NCBI RefSeq assembly: GCF_019402645.1
Contig: NZ_VKKS01000001.1
Location: 1,364,970 to 1,428,969, forward strand
Direction of reading: 5' to 3'
DNA from: Morganella morganii
GTDB lineage: Bacteria > Pseudomonadota > Gammaproteobacteria > Enterobacterales > Enterobacteriaceae
DNA: 64,000 nucleotides
Under the pieces are notes generated by a model, which was not told the origin of the DNA, did no database searches, and was given only the letters and a program-made list of their open reading frames with translations. A program made the translations under genes and the position numbers. This document shows, piece after piece, positions 46,387-55,134 of the stretch; position 1 is the first letter of the stretch; the number at the start of each line of letters is the position of its first letter.

Positions 46387-46933
46387 AAGGTAGTGACCCC
46401 CCTTTAGCACTATCCATGTATGAGCCTTCACGTGTAGCTATACTAACAATATCTGATGTGAAATCGCTCCATGGAGTAACTGTTTGCATGAAATCAGGCA
46501 GTTTTCCTTTAACTGGTTTTGAGTGTGGATTTTTATCTGGATCCGGAAATAATAGCGGCTGAAATGTTTCATTTTTCCATTTTCCTATTTCGCCATAGTG
46601 ATCCCATCGCTTTAATGCTTCTTTTTTAGTTACTGGCTTTAATTCTGGAAATGGATTTGAAATGGAAATGGCACGATAAAAGCCCAATAAATTAGATATT
46701 AAGTCTTCACCACTAAATCCGCTATCTGTAAAAAGGCTGATTACAAATGATGATTGAAGGCCTTCAAATTTATTGGTCACAGACATCATCATTCCTAAAG
46801 CTATGCTTTCACGTTCAGAGTAAGAACGACCCCTTTTTATTCTCCAGGTAACAAATTTACCCATTTTCATATTTCCAACAGGCGATCTCATTGATTGTGA
46901 ATAATGGATGTCATAGGTTGATTTGTTCCTCAT
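46379..46933 (-). CDS. hypothetical protein, possibly 5'-truncated
   Basis: The 184-residue reading starts at the ATG at 46933, inside the end of the truncated mgtA-like gene. Later ATGs at 46891 and 46870 are alternatives with weak Shine-Dalgarnos. The protein is basic. Features include WRIKRGRSYSERESIALGMMM, FTDSGFSGEDLISNLLGFYRAI and WDHYGEIGKWKNETFQPLLFPDPD. No family is recognised. Because its open frame begins exactly at the mgtA breakpoint, the gene may have lost its own 5' end on insertion. It is coupled to the small membrane protein gene that follows. Confidence 0.5.
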   Translation of the reverse strand: MRNKSTYDIHYSQSMRSPVGNMKMGKFVTWRIKRGRSYSERESIALGMMMSVTNKFEGLQSSFVISLFTDSGFSGEDLISNLLGFYRAISISNPFPELKPVTKKEALKRWDHYGEIGKWKNETFQPLLFPDPDKNPHSKPVKGKLPDFMQTVTPWSDFTSDIVSIATREGSYMDSAKGGSLPFA

Positions 46934-48731
46934 CACTGAGAAGCGACAGTTGATCACCACTGATGCTCATTGAGGCATCCAGACCGACTTCGCGGCAGAT
47001 TTTCGCCGTGACGACCGCATTATCTCCGGTCAGCACTTTTACATTTACACCGTTATGTTTCAGCGCTTTCAGTGCTTTTGCCGCACTGTCTTTTGGCGGA
47101 TCAAGGAATGTCAGAATTCCGCATAAAATCATATTTTGTTCATTGTCCGCGGAAAGCGGCAGCCCCTGCTCTTTGCTGTTCAAAACACGCCCGGCCAGTA
47201 ACAGTACTCTGAATCCGGTCTCATTATAATGGTTCACCAGTGCCATAATAGCTTGTTTTTTCTCATCATCTGCTGGTGAAATATGATTACCGGTCCGGAT
47301 CAGAGAGCAGCATGCCAGCATCTCTTCTGCTGCACCCTTACAGATAAGCAATGCAGTACCATCAGGTTTTTTCACCGAAACAGACAGACGTCTGCGGACA
47401 AAATCAAACGGCAGTTCATCTATCTTTTGATAACTATGCAGAGATTCTGTTTCAGCTTTGCCGCGCCCGAAACGGATGATTGCCTGATCCATCAGGTTAC
47501 GGGTACCGCTCTGGTGAAAACTGTTCAGCCATGCCAGCCCCAGTATGGCTTCATCGGAATTTCCCTCCGTATCGAGGTGATGCTCGAGAATAATGTTGTC
47601 CTGTGTCAGCGTGCCTGTTTTATCGGTACACAAGATATCCATCGCACCAAAATTTTGTATTGCATTCAGTCGTTTGACGATAACTTTACGCCGTGACATC
47701 GCAATTGCGCCTTTTGCCAGATTAGAGCTGACAATCATCGGCAACATTTCCGGTGTTAACCCGACAGCAACGGCAAGTGCAAATAGTGTCGCATCAAACC
47801 AGTCACCTTTGGTAAATCCGTTAATCAGGAGGACAACCGGAACCATCACTAACATAAAGCGGATCAGCAGGATACTGACGCTATTCACACCGCGATCAAA
47901 TGAAGTTTGTGAGCGTGTGCCGACAATGGATTTAGCCAGTGAGCCAAAATACGTTTTATCACCTGTAGCGACCACAATACCCAGCGCTGTTCCGCTGGCA
48001 ACATTGGTTCCCATCAGACAAATGTTGCCCGACTCCGTCAGTGACTGGCCGTTTTCCGTCACGGTTGATGCATCTTTTTCATGGATATCCCCCTGAGTAT
48101 CGTATTTTTCCACCGGAACCGATTCCCCGGTCAGAATAGCCTGGCTGATAAAAAGATCACGGGAACGGAGCAGCCGTAAATCCGCCGGTATCATATCCCC
48201 GGCACCCAGAACCACAATGTCCCCAGGAACCAGACATTTAACCGGCAGTTCAGTCCGGACAGATCGTCCTTTTTTACGCCGGAGTACAGTTGTTGTGGTT
48301 TTTACCAGAGATTTCAGGGCTTCTGCGGCTTTATTGGTTCTGTATTCCTGCCAGAAACGTAATATCACACTCAGAAAAACCATAGTACTGATGATTAGCA
48401 CACCAGTGAGATCGGTTCCTTCTCCCTGTTGCCGGGGGATCAGATAATCTGTCATAAAACTGATAACAGCCAGAGCCAATAACACATAAATGAACGGGTT
48501 ATGAAACGCGGAGATAAACTGAATATATGCGGGTGGTGCCTTTTCATGGGCCACAACATTTTCCTGATGTTCTATCAGGCGGTCGAGGGCATCATATTCA
48601 TCCAGCCCCAGCATGTCAGAATGTAATTCTGCTAACGTTTCGTCTGGTGTTTTTACGGCATATATTGCCGCAGGGAAATAGCTATTATCTCGCACAGCCG
48701 GTGTGACAGTGCGGTTAACATTGACAGTCAT
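46911..48731 (-). pseudogene. mgtA: 3'-truncated MgtA-type Mg2+ transport P-type ATPase
   Basis: Intact MgtA proteins are about 900 residues long and import Mg2+. This frame ends after 606 residues. The N-terminal part is well conserved: PGDIVVLGAGDMIPADLR, LTGESVPVEK, the LTPEMLPMIV helix and the phosphorylation motif DILCTDKTGTLTQD. Reading stops at GDQLSLLSDEEQINL, before the GDGINDAPA hinge motif and the C-terminal membrane helices. The sequence beyond is AT-rich and unrelated. The protein cannot complete the transport cycle. The start at 48731 has AAAGGA upstream. Confidence 0.85.
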
Positions 48732-48779
48732 GATACGATTCCTTTTATTACCTCAGATAGACTGAGTAATTTATTTTCA

Positions 48780-48827
48780 CCGGACTGTCTGGCTGAACAG
48801 TTAACTGAAACAGAAATAACAGTCCGG
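48780..48827 (-). promoter_or_regulatory. leader hairpin upstream of the mgtA-like gene
   Basis: ACAGTCCGG (48819-48827) pairs with CCGGACTGT (48780-48788) in the transcript. One arm lies inside the proline-containing leader ORF and the other after it. Ribosome position on the leader could therefore decide whether the stem forms, as in the Salmonella mgtA leader. Confidence 0.5.
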
Positions 48828-48863
48828 AAATTCGTTTATTCCGGGCCCGGGTTGTGTGTCCAT
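48801..48863 (-). CDS. 20-codon leader ORF, MgtL-like
   Basis: The ATG at 48863 follows AAGGA and opens MDTQPGPG..., ending FCFS before the stop at 48801. Three of the twenty residues are proline (5, 7 and 13). In Salmonella, slow translation of proline codons in mgtL lets transcription continue into mgtA. Placement, about 70 bp before mgtA, and the pairing of its 3' half with a downstream segment support the same kind of control. The peptide sequence itself is not similar to MgtL. Confidence 0.5.
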   Translation of the reverse strand: MDTQPGPGINEFPDCYFCFS

Positions 48864-49400
48864 ATATTCCTTATCAGAAAAAGATAACCTGTACGCTTAT
48901 TCAAAGATGAATGCATACCGAGAGAGTATTTTAAAAAAACCGTACCCTTCCGCTCTGAACAAACGGAATAGCATTATGTTATGCAAAGGTACAGCCGGTT
49001 AAAGTAAATTAACCGAAAAACAATTGGTTAGGAGGGAATAATGCCAACATATAGAGATTCATGATAAATCCAGTCCTTTCGTGCTTATCCCGTTAAAAGA
49101 TAAGAGAAATTAAATAAGGAAGTACCATTAATAATGAAAGGTACTGCCGCAGTATCACTGCCGGCAGTCAGGGGAACACAGAATTACCGGCAGGATAAAT
49201 GTATTTTGATAAATAACCTATGTCTGTCCAATTATGTGTTCTCCGTAAGAAATAATCACCCGAAGTATATTCCTGTAAGATCATAAAGTAAATCGTTTTT
49301 TCTGATAGTAAAAAACTATATATATTAATATTATGTCATTAAACAACTGCCCGATTTTTCATATACAGATTGGTTTTATGCCCGGCATCTGCCTGGCTGA
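48864..49400. other. AT-rich region holding the mgtA-like promoter
   Basis: No gene is recognised. On the minus strand a GGTTAA-N5-TTTAAC pair near 48999-49015 resembles a weak PhoP box, and a CATAAT-like -10 element follows. The match to the PhoP consensus is imperfect. The remainder, up to the MFS gene end, shows nothing. Confidence 0.3.
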
Positions 49401-50528
49401 TTATTTTCGCGATGCAAATATACCCGCAATAAGCATATACAATGCAACAACCAGCGGTAAAAACAGAACAGAATCACTATAAATCGCCGCTGTGATTGTA
49501 GCGCCGATCGCCAGCGCAATACCGGAGATACCGTCAAGCACAGCAATTTTCCGGGGAGAATCCGCCAACGTAATCAGTGTATCTGTACCTGCACCATAAA
49601 ACATTTCCAGTAGTGTTACACCAAGCACAATAAGTAACAGACCGGGAAGTTTTGCTATACCGGAAAACCACGGAATAAACAGAAAAATGCATAACCCGGT
49701 TGCAGCCATTAGTGAGGTAATAATACCCCATTTTTCAGTAAAATAACGGTATACCGGGATCTGCCCGGCGATGATAGCCAGTGTGTTGAATAGCAAAACC
49801 GGCCCGAGAAAATGCACTGCCCCGGATTGGATTAATTCCAGTGGCACAATCACTTCAAAGCTGTAGTAAAGCATGGCAAAAATAACACTGACCACGGAAA
49901 TCAGAATCGTATCCTTACCGGTAAGATCAGAAAAGTGACAGTAATAAAAACGGTTTTCCGGTTTTCCCGGACAAGAACGCAGCTTTACTGAAAAAATAAT
50001 ACCGTACATAAAAATTCCGGACAGGGTCAGTAATGCATAAGCAAATGGCAGTGAAAAAAAGACACATAGTACAATCAGAACAGGGGCAACCGCAGCACCG
50101 ATATTATTCAGGGTCATTCGCACTGAAAAACTTTCACTGATATTTTGTGAGGTAGCTTTAATATAATATTTCGCTGCCACAGAAAATAAAGATGTGGCTA
50201 TACCGTTTGCCAGCATCACAAAAATACACAGATAAAATGTTTGTCCGATAAACAAAAATGACAGAGATACCAGTTTAAGCAATAGTGAAAAGATAATGGT
50301 TTTTTTACTGTCAAACCGGCTTATCAACGGAATAATAAAAAGGTACGCCAGCGAGAATGACCAGAATTTTATCGTCCCGAGATACAGTATTTCTTTTTCA
50401 CTGAGTGTTTTACCGGCAAAATAAAGCAACGCCAGTGGCATCAGCAGTCCGGAACCCAGCGCATTGAAGAAAAAACAGATATTAATCGCCCTGCTTTTTC
50501 GCTCGAAAATCACCCGGTAGCACTGCAT
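49401..50528 (-). CDS. MFS transporter of the peptide-modification operon
   Basis: The 375-residue membrane protein has about twelve hydrophobic segments of the major facilitator type. It begins IFERKSRAINICFFFNALGSGLL, and a loop with FDSKKTIIF lies between helices 2 and 3. The ATG at 50528 overlaps the previous stop by one base (TGATG), so translation is coupled to the HExxH enzyme gene. In this setting it probably exports the modified peptide or protects the producer. Substrate uptake is also possible. AT content is high, as in the whole operon. Confidence 0.8.
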   Translation of the reverse strand: MQCYRVIFERKSRAINICFFFNALGSGLLMPLALLYFAGKTLSEKEILYLGTIKFWSFSLAYLFIIPLISRFDSKKTIIFSLLLKLVSLSFLFIGQTFYLCIFVMLANGIATSLFSVAAKYYIKATSQNISESFSVRMTLNNIGAAVAPVLIVLCVFFSLPFAYALLTLSGIFMYGIIFSVKLRSCPGKPENRFYYCHFSDLTGKDTILISVVSVIFAMLYYSFEVIVPLELIQSGAVHFLGPVLLFNTLAIIAGQIPVYRYFTEKWGIITSLMAATGLCIFLFIPWFSGIAKLPGLLLIVLGVTLLEMFYGAGTDTLITLADSPRKIAVLDGISGIALAIGATITAAIYSDSVLFLPLVVALYMLIAGIFASRK

Positions 50529-51451
50529 CAATTGAGATTCCAGCGCTGACAGATTGCAGTGAATATATGTTTTCCTGTCTCCGTCAATATAGCATGTTGT
50601 CTGACAATATCGGCAGTATTGCGGAGCTTCTCCTGGTTACTGCCCAGTCTGTCATAATATTCCGGCTCCGGTGTACCATCGCTGTTACGGATAATTTCAG
50701 AAAATACATAGCAGATCCGGGATAACACAAACAATGCATGGAAAATACCAATCATCGGCCGATCATCATCACGCAGTGGTGCGGTAAATACCTCATCCGC
50801 CGGGTTAAGTACCAAAGGATCACCCGCGTTAAGAATATTCAGAGCAGTATGCCCGCATTCATGTGCCAGAATATCAATATAGTAAGCGATCGAATGTGAC
50901 GGATGAACATAGGCAAACATCATTCCCCACATATAAAAATTAGTGCCGGAACGCATAAAGCGGGAGTTATCTGTGGTTTCCTGTGTCAGGTATATCTGAT
51001 GGATAAAGCGGTCAATTTCATTTCCGGTTTCCGGTGCATATTGCCGGATAATAGTGAGCGCTCGTGTTATCTTCTCCGCTTCCGCTGCTGCCAGTAACGG
51101 GTCATCACAATAGCCGAAACCAAGCTGTTTATCATCGCGGATAATTTTCAGGATCATCTGTTTTTCCTGTGAATTAGCGAAGGATGTCAGAGGTGAGATA
51201 ATCAATGGTAATGGTGTTTTATTTCTTATCAGCTGATTAAGATAATTTACTGCACTTGTATGTTCATCATCCTCCGCATATTTACCGGCGATATAATGAA
51301 CAGCACAATTTTGCCACGATAAAGGGACCTCCGCATTTATTTCAGGTAAATTATAATAAGATAATAAATAATTAAGTGATGTGTAAATTTCATCAGAAAA
51401 ATATTGATAGGCCTTCTGATGTTTATAATCAGGGAAAGTCAGATTTATCAT
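50528..51451 (-). CDS. HExxH-type peptide-modification enzyme
   Basis: The 307-residue product has the metal-binding HECGH at 197-201 and the downstream block APLRDDDRPMIGIFHALF at 224-241. Together these mark the HEXXH-motif putative peptide-modification family (TIGR04267 type), members of which are described as 2-oxoglutarate-dependent peptide beta-hydroxylases. H197, H201 and probably H238 would bind the metal. No signal peptide is present. The ATG at 51451 has GGAGG seven bases upstream; an in-frame ATG at 51481 lies inside a hairpin and is unlikely. It sits between a 23-residue peptide gene and a transporter gene. The family call is from memory. Confidence 0.78.
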   Translation of the reverse strand: MINLTFPDYKHQKAYQYFSDEIYTSLNYLLSYYNLPEINAEVPLSWQNCAVHYIAGKYAEDDEHTSAVNYLNQLIRNKTPLPLIISPLTSFANSQEKQMILKIIRDDKQLGFGYCDDPLLAAAEAEKITRALTIIRQYAPETGNEIDRFIHQIYLTQETTDNSRFMRSGTNFYMWGMMFAYVHPSHSIAYYIDILAHECGHTALNILNAGDPLVLNPADEVFTAPLRDDDRPMIGIFHALFVLSRICYVFSEIIRNSDGTPEPEYYDRLGSNQEKLRNTADIVRQHAILTETGKHIFTAICQRWNLN

Positions 51452-51471
51452 ATAACAGCCTCCGTCAGACG

Positions 51472-51507
51472 GATAAACCATACCCTGGCTGACGGGTATG
51501 GTTTATC
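51472..51507 (-). promoter_or_regulatory. 14-bp hairpin between precursor and enzyme genes
   Basis: GATAAACCATACCC (51472-51485) pairs perfectly with GGGTATGGTTTATC (51494-51507). There is no T run after it on the minus strand. It probably protects or attenuates the message so that more precursor than enzyme is made, a common layout in peptide natural-product operons. Confidence 0.75.
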
Positions 51508-51525
51508 AATTAGTTAATTCCTGTA

Positions 51526-51597
51526 TTATTTACTGAATGACCATCCTGATAATGGTGATTTTATTTTCAGTAATTTACTTTTATCTAGTTTTTTCAT
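51526..51597 (-). CDS. 23-residue putative RiPP precursor peptide
   Basis: A very short ORF starts with the ATG at 51597, eight bases after AAGGAAG, and ends in TAA at 51526. The peptide begins with a lysine-rich leader-like half (MKKLDKSKLLKIK) and ends SPLSGWSFSK, rich in serine, with one tryptophan and one phenylalanine. It is the first gene of an operon with an HExxH peptide-modification enzyme and an MFS transporter, and a stable hairpin follows it. It is far below usual gene-calling limits. The role as substrate is inferred from position, Shine-Dalgarno and composition. Confidence 0.68.
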   Translation of the reverse strand: MKKLDKSKLLKIKSPLSGWSFSK

Positions 51598-51785
51598 TAC
51601 TTCACTTCCTTATTAATAAAAAGATATATTAATGTATGCACTGTGTACTCAGATTGCTATTAAACCCTAAAATAAAATTTAAAATTAAAAAACACTTTTT
51701 TTAGTTCATGTCATTTTTCTGAATAAAAATCACGGAAATAAGCTAAGATAATTATGAAATAGATAATATCCATAATATTGAATAT

Positions 51786-51822
51786 AAAAAACCACGCTGT
51801 ATTTTCTTTGCAGCGTGGTTTT
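51786..51822 (-). terminator. intrinsic terminator of ltaE
   Basis: AAAACCACGCTG (51788-51799) pairs with CAGCGTGGTTTT (51811-51822). T runs flank the stem, and it follows the ltaE stop on the minus strand. Confidence 0.88.
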
Positions 51823-51847
51823 ATCAGTCCGGAAATTATCCGTGCAT

Positions 51848-52873
51848 TCAGATTAATGATAAAAATGTCTGTTTAAAATCATCGATGTCATGCTGTGTGG
51901 TTGCCCATGAGGTACACAGACGAAGACAGGACTTTCCCGGTTCCTGCAACAGCGTTTCATGGAAAACAAATTGTTCTTTCAGCTTTTCTGCCAGTGCAGA
52001 AGGCAAAATAACAAAGACCTGATTGGATTCCGGTGGGGCGAGGAAGGTAAAACCCTGTTCCGTAAAGAATGCTGCCAGTTGTCCGGCCATGCTGTTGAGG
52101 TGTTTGCCTAATGAAAAATAGAGGTCGTCCGTAAACAGCGCCAGGAACTGAGCGCCCAGCAACCAGCCCTTTGCCTGAAGAGCGCCCTTCTGTTTAATAC
52201 TGAACCGGAAATCATCTTTCAGCGCCGGGTTATTGATCACCAGTGCTTCCGCCGCAATCGCGCCGATTTTGGTACCACCGATATAGAAAGCGTCTGTCAG
52301 TGCCGCAATATCTTCAATCGTCAGGTCACTTTGTGCGGACATCAGGCCTGATGCCAGGCGTGCCCCGTCAAGATAGAGCCATAAACCGTGCTCATCACAG
52401 AAACAGCGCAGTGCCTGTAACTCCGCTTTGCGGTATACCGTACCAATTTCGGTGGAATTGGTAATATAGACCAGTTTCGGCTGTACCCAGTGCTCATCAT
52501 TATGTTCGGCAATGACCTGTTTAAGATGATCGGGTGTCAGTTTGCCATCAGGGGAAAATACAGTGATAACTTTATGCCCGGTCGCTTCAATTGCCCCGGT
52601 TTCATGGGTGGCAATGTGACCGGTGCTGACGGAGATCACAGCCTGATGCGGGCGTAAAAAATGGGAAATCGCGGTCAGGTTGGTGATTGTCCCGCCGTTA
52701 AAGAAATGGATATCAGCCTGTGGCTGACCAATCCGCTGTTTAATCAGTGCGGCAGCGTCACCGCATAAGATGTCCGTGCCGTAACCGTCATGGCGGTGGC
52801 CTGTTGTGTCAGTAATGGCTTTTAAAACAGCCGGATGCGCAACTTCGTTATAATCATTCTGAAAACGGTACAT
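51848..52873 (-). CDS. low-specificity L-threonine aldolase-type PLP enzyme
   Basis: The 341-residue product belongs to the beta-eliminating lyase/threonine aldolase group. Members cleave L-threonine or allo-threonine to glycine and acetaldehyde. The segment GHRHDGYGTDILCGDAAALI, the histidine stacking region STGHIATHETGAIE, LYLDGARLASGL and the PLP lysine in YIGGTKIGAIAAE are typical. It differs from E. coli LtaE in the FNGGTITNLTAIS region, so substrate preference may differ. A Crp-type regulator gene lies 69 bp upstream on the same strand. Confidence 0.88.
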   Translation of the reverse strand: MYRFQNDYNEVAHPAVLKAITDTTGHRHDGYGTDILCGDAAALIKQRIGQPQADIHFFNGGTITNLTAISHFLRPHQAVISVSTGHIATHETGAIEATGHKVITVFSPDGKLTPDHLKQVIAEHNDEHWVQPKLVYITNSTEIGTVYRKAELQALRCFCDEHGLWLYLDGARLASGLMSAQSDLTIEDIAALTDAFYIGGTKIGAIAAEALVINNPALKDDFRFSIKQKGALQAKGWLLGAQFLALFTDDLYFSLGKHLNSMAGQLAAFFTEQGFTFLAPPESNQVFVILPSALAEKLKEQFVFHETLLQEPGKSCLRLCTSWATTQHDIDDFKQTFLSLI

Positions 52874-52942
52874 ATGCTCCTCCGATAGTGTGCAGTAATA
52901 CTATGCTTATACTTACCGGTGCACAATGGCACGGTTCGCAGA

Positions 52943-53599
52943 TCAATCCGGTTTTACCAGCCCGATCACACCTTCACTGAGGGTTATTTTTCCCTGTGTT
53001 TTCAGACGCAGAAGAACTTTGTCGGTATGACGCCGGGAAGTGCCGAGAATGCTGGCCAGCATGTCACGGGGAAGATGGATCTGATGGCCGCTGATTTGTG
53101 TCAGCATATAAAGCAGATTATTTTCGATGGAATCAACCGCATTCATCAACCGCTGTTCACCGTTGATAAGACAGCGTTTTGCCAGCTGGCGGTTAAGCAG
53201 CAGAGATAACCGGTGATCCTGTGACAGCCAAGTCAGAAATGCCGTAGCCGGCATCCGCAGTACACGGCAGTCTGACAGCGCAATCACATCATAGCGATAC
53301 GCCTGCTGACAAATCGCTTCCATTTCCCCGAGAAATTCACCACGGTAACAAAATGTCAGCCCGACTTGTTTACCATTCTCCGCCTGCTTATTAACAATAA
53401 ACTCGCCGTCCAGAATGATATAGACCGCCTGAGCCGGATCGCCCTGGCAAATCAGGTTTTGTCCGTTATAAATATGCAGTGTGGTCACGCTGTTTCTGAC
53501 AACCTCCGGGGCATCACGAAACAGACCGTCTGCCTCGGGCAGCAGCTCTTCTTCGCTGAATTTCAGCCATAATTCACGGAATGGGGTAGTGTTTTGCAT
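52943..53599 (-). CDS. Crp/Fnr-family transcription regulator
   Basis: The product has 218 residues. A cyclic-nucleotide-binding-type sensor domain (about 35-125, with VYIILDGEFIVNKQAENGKQVGL and RGEFLGEMEAI) is joined to a winged helix with LPRDMLASILGTSRRHTDKVLLRLKTQGKI. It lacks the N-terminal cysteine cluster of Fnr and the full cAMP contacts of Crp, so the signal is unknown. The gene is upstream of the threonine aldolase gene and may control it. Confidence 0.85.
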   Translation of the reverse strand: MQNTTPFRELWLKFSEEELLPEADGLFRDAPEVVRNSVTTLHIYNGQNLICQGDPAQAVYIILDGEFIVNKQAENGKQVGLTFCYRGEFLGEMEAICQQAYRYDVIALSDCRVLRMPATAFLTWLSQDHRLSLLLNRQLAKRCLINGEQRLMNAVDSIENNLLYMLTQISGHQIHLPRDMLASILGTSRRHTDKVLLRLKTQGKITLSEGVIGLVKPD

Positions 53600-53681
53600 T
53601 TGGCGGTATCTGTCAGACGGGATAACCAGTGAGTAAACGTTAGCATGCTCAACAACAGGTTTGAACCGGTAAGAACAGGTT

Positions 53682-53714
53682 TTTACGGGCTGCAGCTTAC
53701 CGGCAGCCCGTAAA
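53682..53714 (-). terminator. hairpin after ahcY
   Basis: TTTACGGGCTGC (53682-53693) pairs with GCAGCCCGTAAA (53703-53714), a perfect 12-bp stem directly after the ahcY stop. No T run follows on the minus strand, so termination strength is uncertain. Confidence 0.45.
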
Positions 53715-53719
53715 CCGGA

Positions 53720-54967
53720 TTACTTCAGTTCGTAACCATTCAGATACTGCTGCTGTTTTGTGGTCAGATTATCGAGTGAAACCCCCATATCCTGTAATTT
53801 CAGTGCGGCCACTTCGCGGTCAATCTCATTACTGACATCATAGACTTTCGCTTCAAGGTCATGGCTGAGCAGATATTCGGCACTCAGCGCCTGAAGTGCG
53901 AAACTCATATCCATAATTTCTGCCGGATGCCCGTCTGCACAGGCGATATTAACCAGCGCACCACAACCTAACAGATAGAGCGTGCGGCCATTTTTCAAAG
54001 TGTAACCTTCGATATTTTCACGGGCTATTGTGACATTGTCACTTAAATGACGAAGGTCGGTCAGGCTGATTTCATCTTCAAAATGTCCGGTATTACTGAT
54101 GATGGCGCCCTCTTTCATCAGGCTGAAATGCACTGATGTCAGCACATCGCAGCAGCCGGTGGCGGTGATAAAGATATCACCCAGCGGTGCTGCGGCAGAC
54201 ATGGTCATTACCGCGAAACCGTCCATTTTTGCTTCCAGGGCTTTTATCGGATCGACTTCGGTGACAATCACTTCCGCACCCAGGCCTTTCGCCCGCATGG
54301 CACAACCTTTACCACACCAGCCGTAACCGGCGACTACCACGGTTTTTCCGGCAATAACCAGGTTGGTGGTACGCATAATGCCGTCAAATGTGGATTGTCC
54401 GGTGCCGTAGCGGTTATCAAACAGGTGTTTGGATTGTGCGCCGTTAATAGACAGAACCGGGAAATTCAGTGCACCGCTTTTCTCTCGGGCAACTGCGCGC
54501 AGAACACCGGTGGTGGTCTCTTCACAGGCACCGATCGTGTGTTTTGCATATTCCGGGTACAGGCTGTGCAGCTCATGCACCAGATCACCGCCGTCATCGA
54601 TAACAATGTGCGGTTCGCAGGCCAGCGTCTGTTTCACAAAGTTGCGGTACGCTTGCGCATCCGCGCCGCGGATGGCAAAGGTATGGATGCCGCTGACAAC
54701 CAGTGCTGCCACGATATCGTCCTTGGTGGACATCGGATTACTGCCGGTCACAGACACTTCAGCACCGCCCGCGGCCAGAACCCGTGCCAGATAGGCAGTT
54801 TTGGCTTCCAGATGGATAGAAAGCGCGATACGTTTTCCGGCAAACGGCTGTTCTTGTGTGAAACGCTGTTCCAGGGCGCGCAGCAGCGGCATATGGGCGC
54901 GGACCCAGGAAATTTTTTGCTCACCCTGCGGTGCTGATGAGAGATCTTTATAAATACTGGTGACCAT
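53720..54967 (-). CDS. ahcY: adenosylhomocysteinase
   Basis: This enzyme reversibly hydrolyses S-adenosylhomocysteine to adenosine and homocysteine. The 415-residue product has ALSIHLEAKTAYL near the start, the catalytic SINGAQSKHLFDNRYGTGQS, and an NAD site (VVVAGYGWCGKGCAMRAKGLGAEV). The active-site loop SNTGHFEDEI and the C-terminal KLQDMGVSLDNLTTKQQQYL complete it. The length is of the short type without the roughly 40-residue insertion common in other bacterial enzymes. Most enterobacteria use Pfs and LuxS instead, so its presence is notable. It appears to be monocistronic. Confidence 0.94.
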   Translation of the reverse strand: MVTSIYKDLSSAPQGEQKISWVRAHMPLLRALEQRFTQEQPFAGKRIALSIHLEAKTAYLARVLAAGGAEVSVTGSNPMSTKDDIVAALVVSGIHTFAIRGADAQAYRNFVKQTLACEPHIVIDDGGDLVHELHSLYPEYAKHTIGACEETTTGVLRAVAREKSGALNFPVLSINGAQSKHLFDNRYGTGQSTFDGIMRTTNLVIAGKTVVVAGYGWCGKGCAMRAKGLGAEVIVTEVDPIKALEAKMDGFAVMTMSAAAPLGDIFITATGCCDVLTSVHFSLMKEGAIISNTGHFEDEISLTDLRHLSDNVTIARENIEGYTLKNGRTLYLLGCGALVNIACADGHPAEIMDMSFALQALSAEYLLSHDLEAKVYDVSNEIDREVAALKLQDMGVSLDNLTTKQQQYLNGYELK

Positions 54968-55134
54968 GGCAACTCCTGCATACGTCTTTTATAACGGAAT
55001 GAACCACAGTAACCGGAGATTCCGGGGGTCTCCAGGGCATTTGCCCTGAATCAGAAAAAAATCCGGATGAAAACGTGTCCGGCCCGGGTATAAAGTCAGA
55101 AACAACAGACCGGAAAACGTCTTTTGCATGATAA

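Noticed and set aside
48999-49015. Possible PhoP box upstream of the mgtA leader
   Set aside because: GGTTAA-N5-TTTAAC differs from the (G/T)GTTTA direct repeat at several positions, so it is mentioned only as part of the intergenic description.
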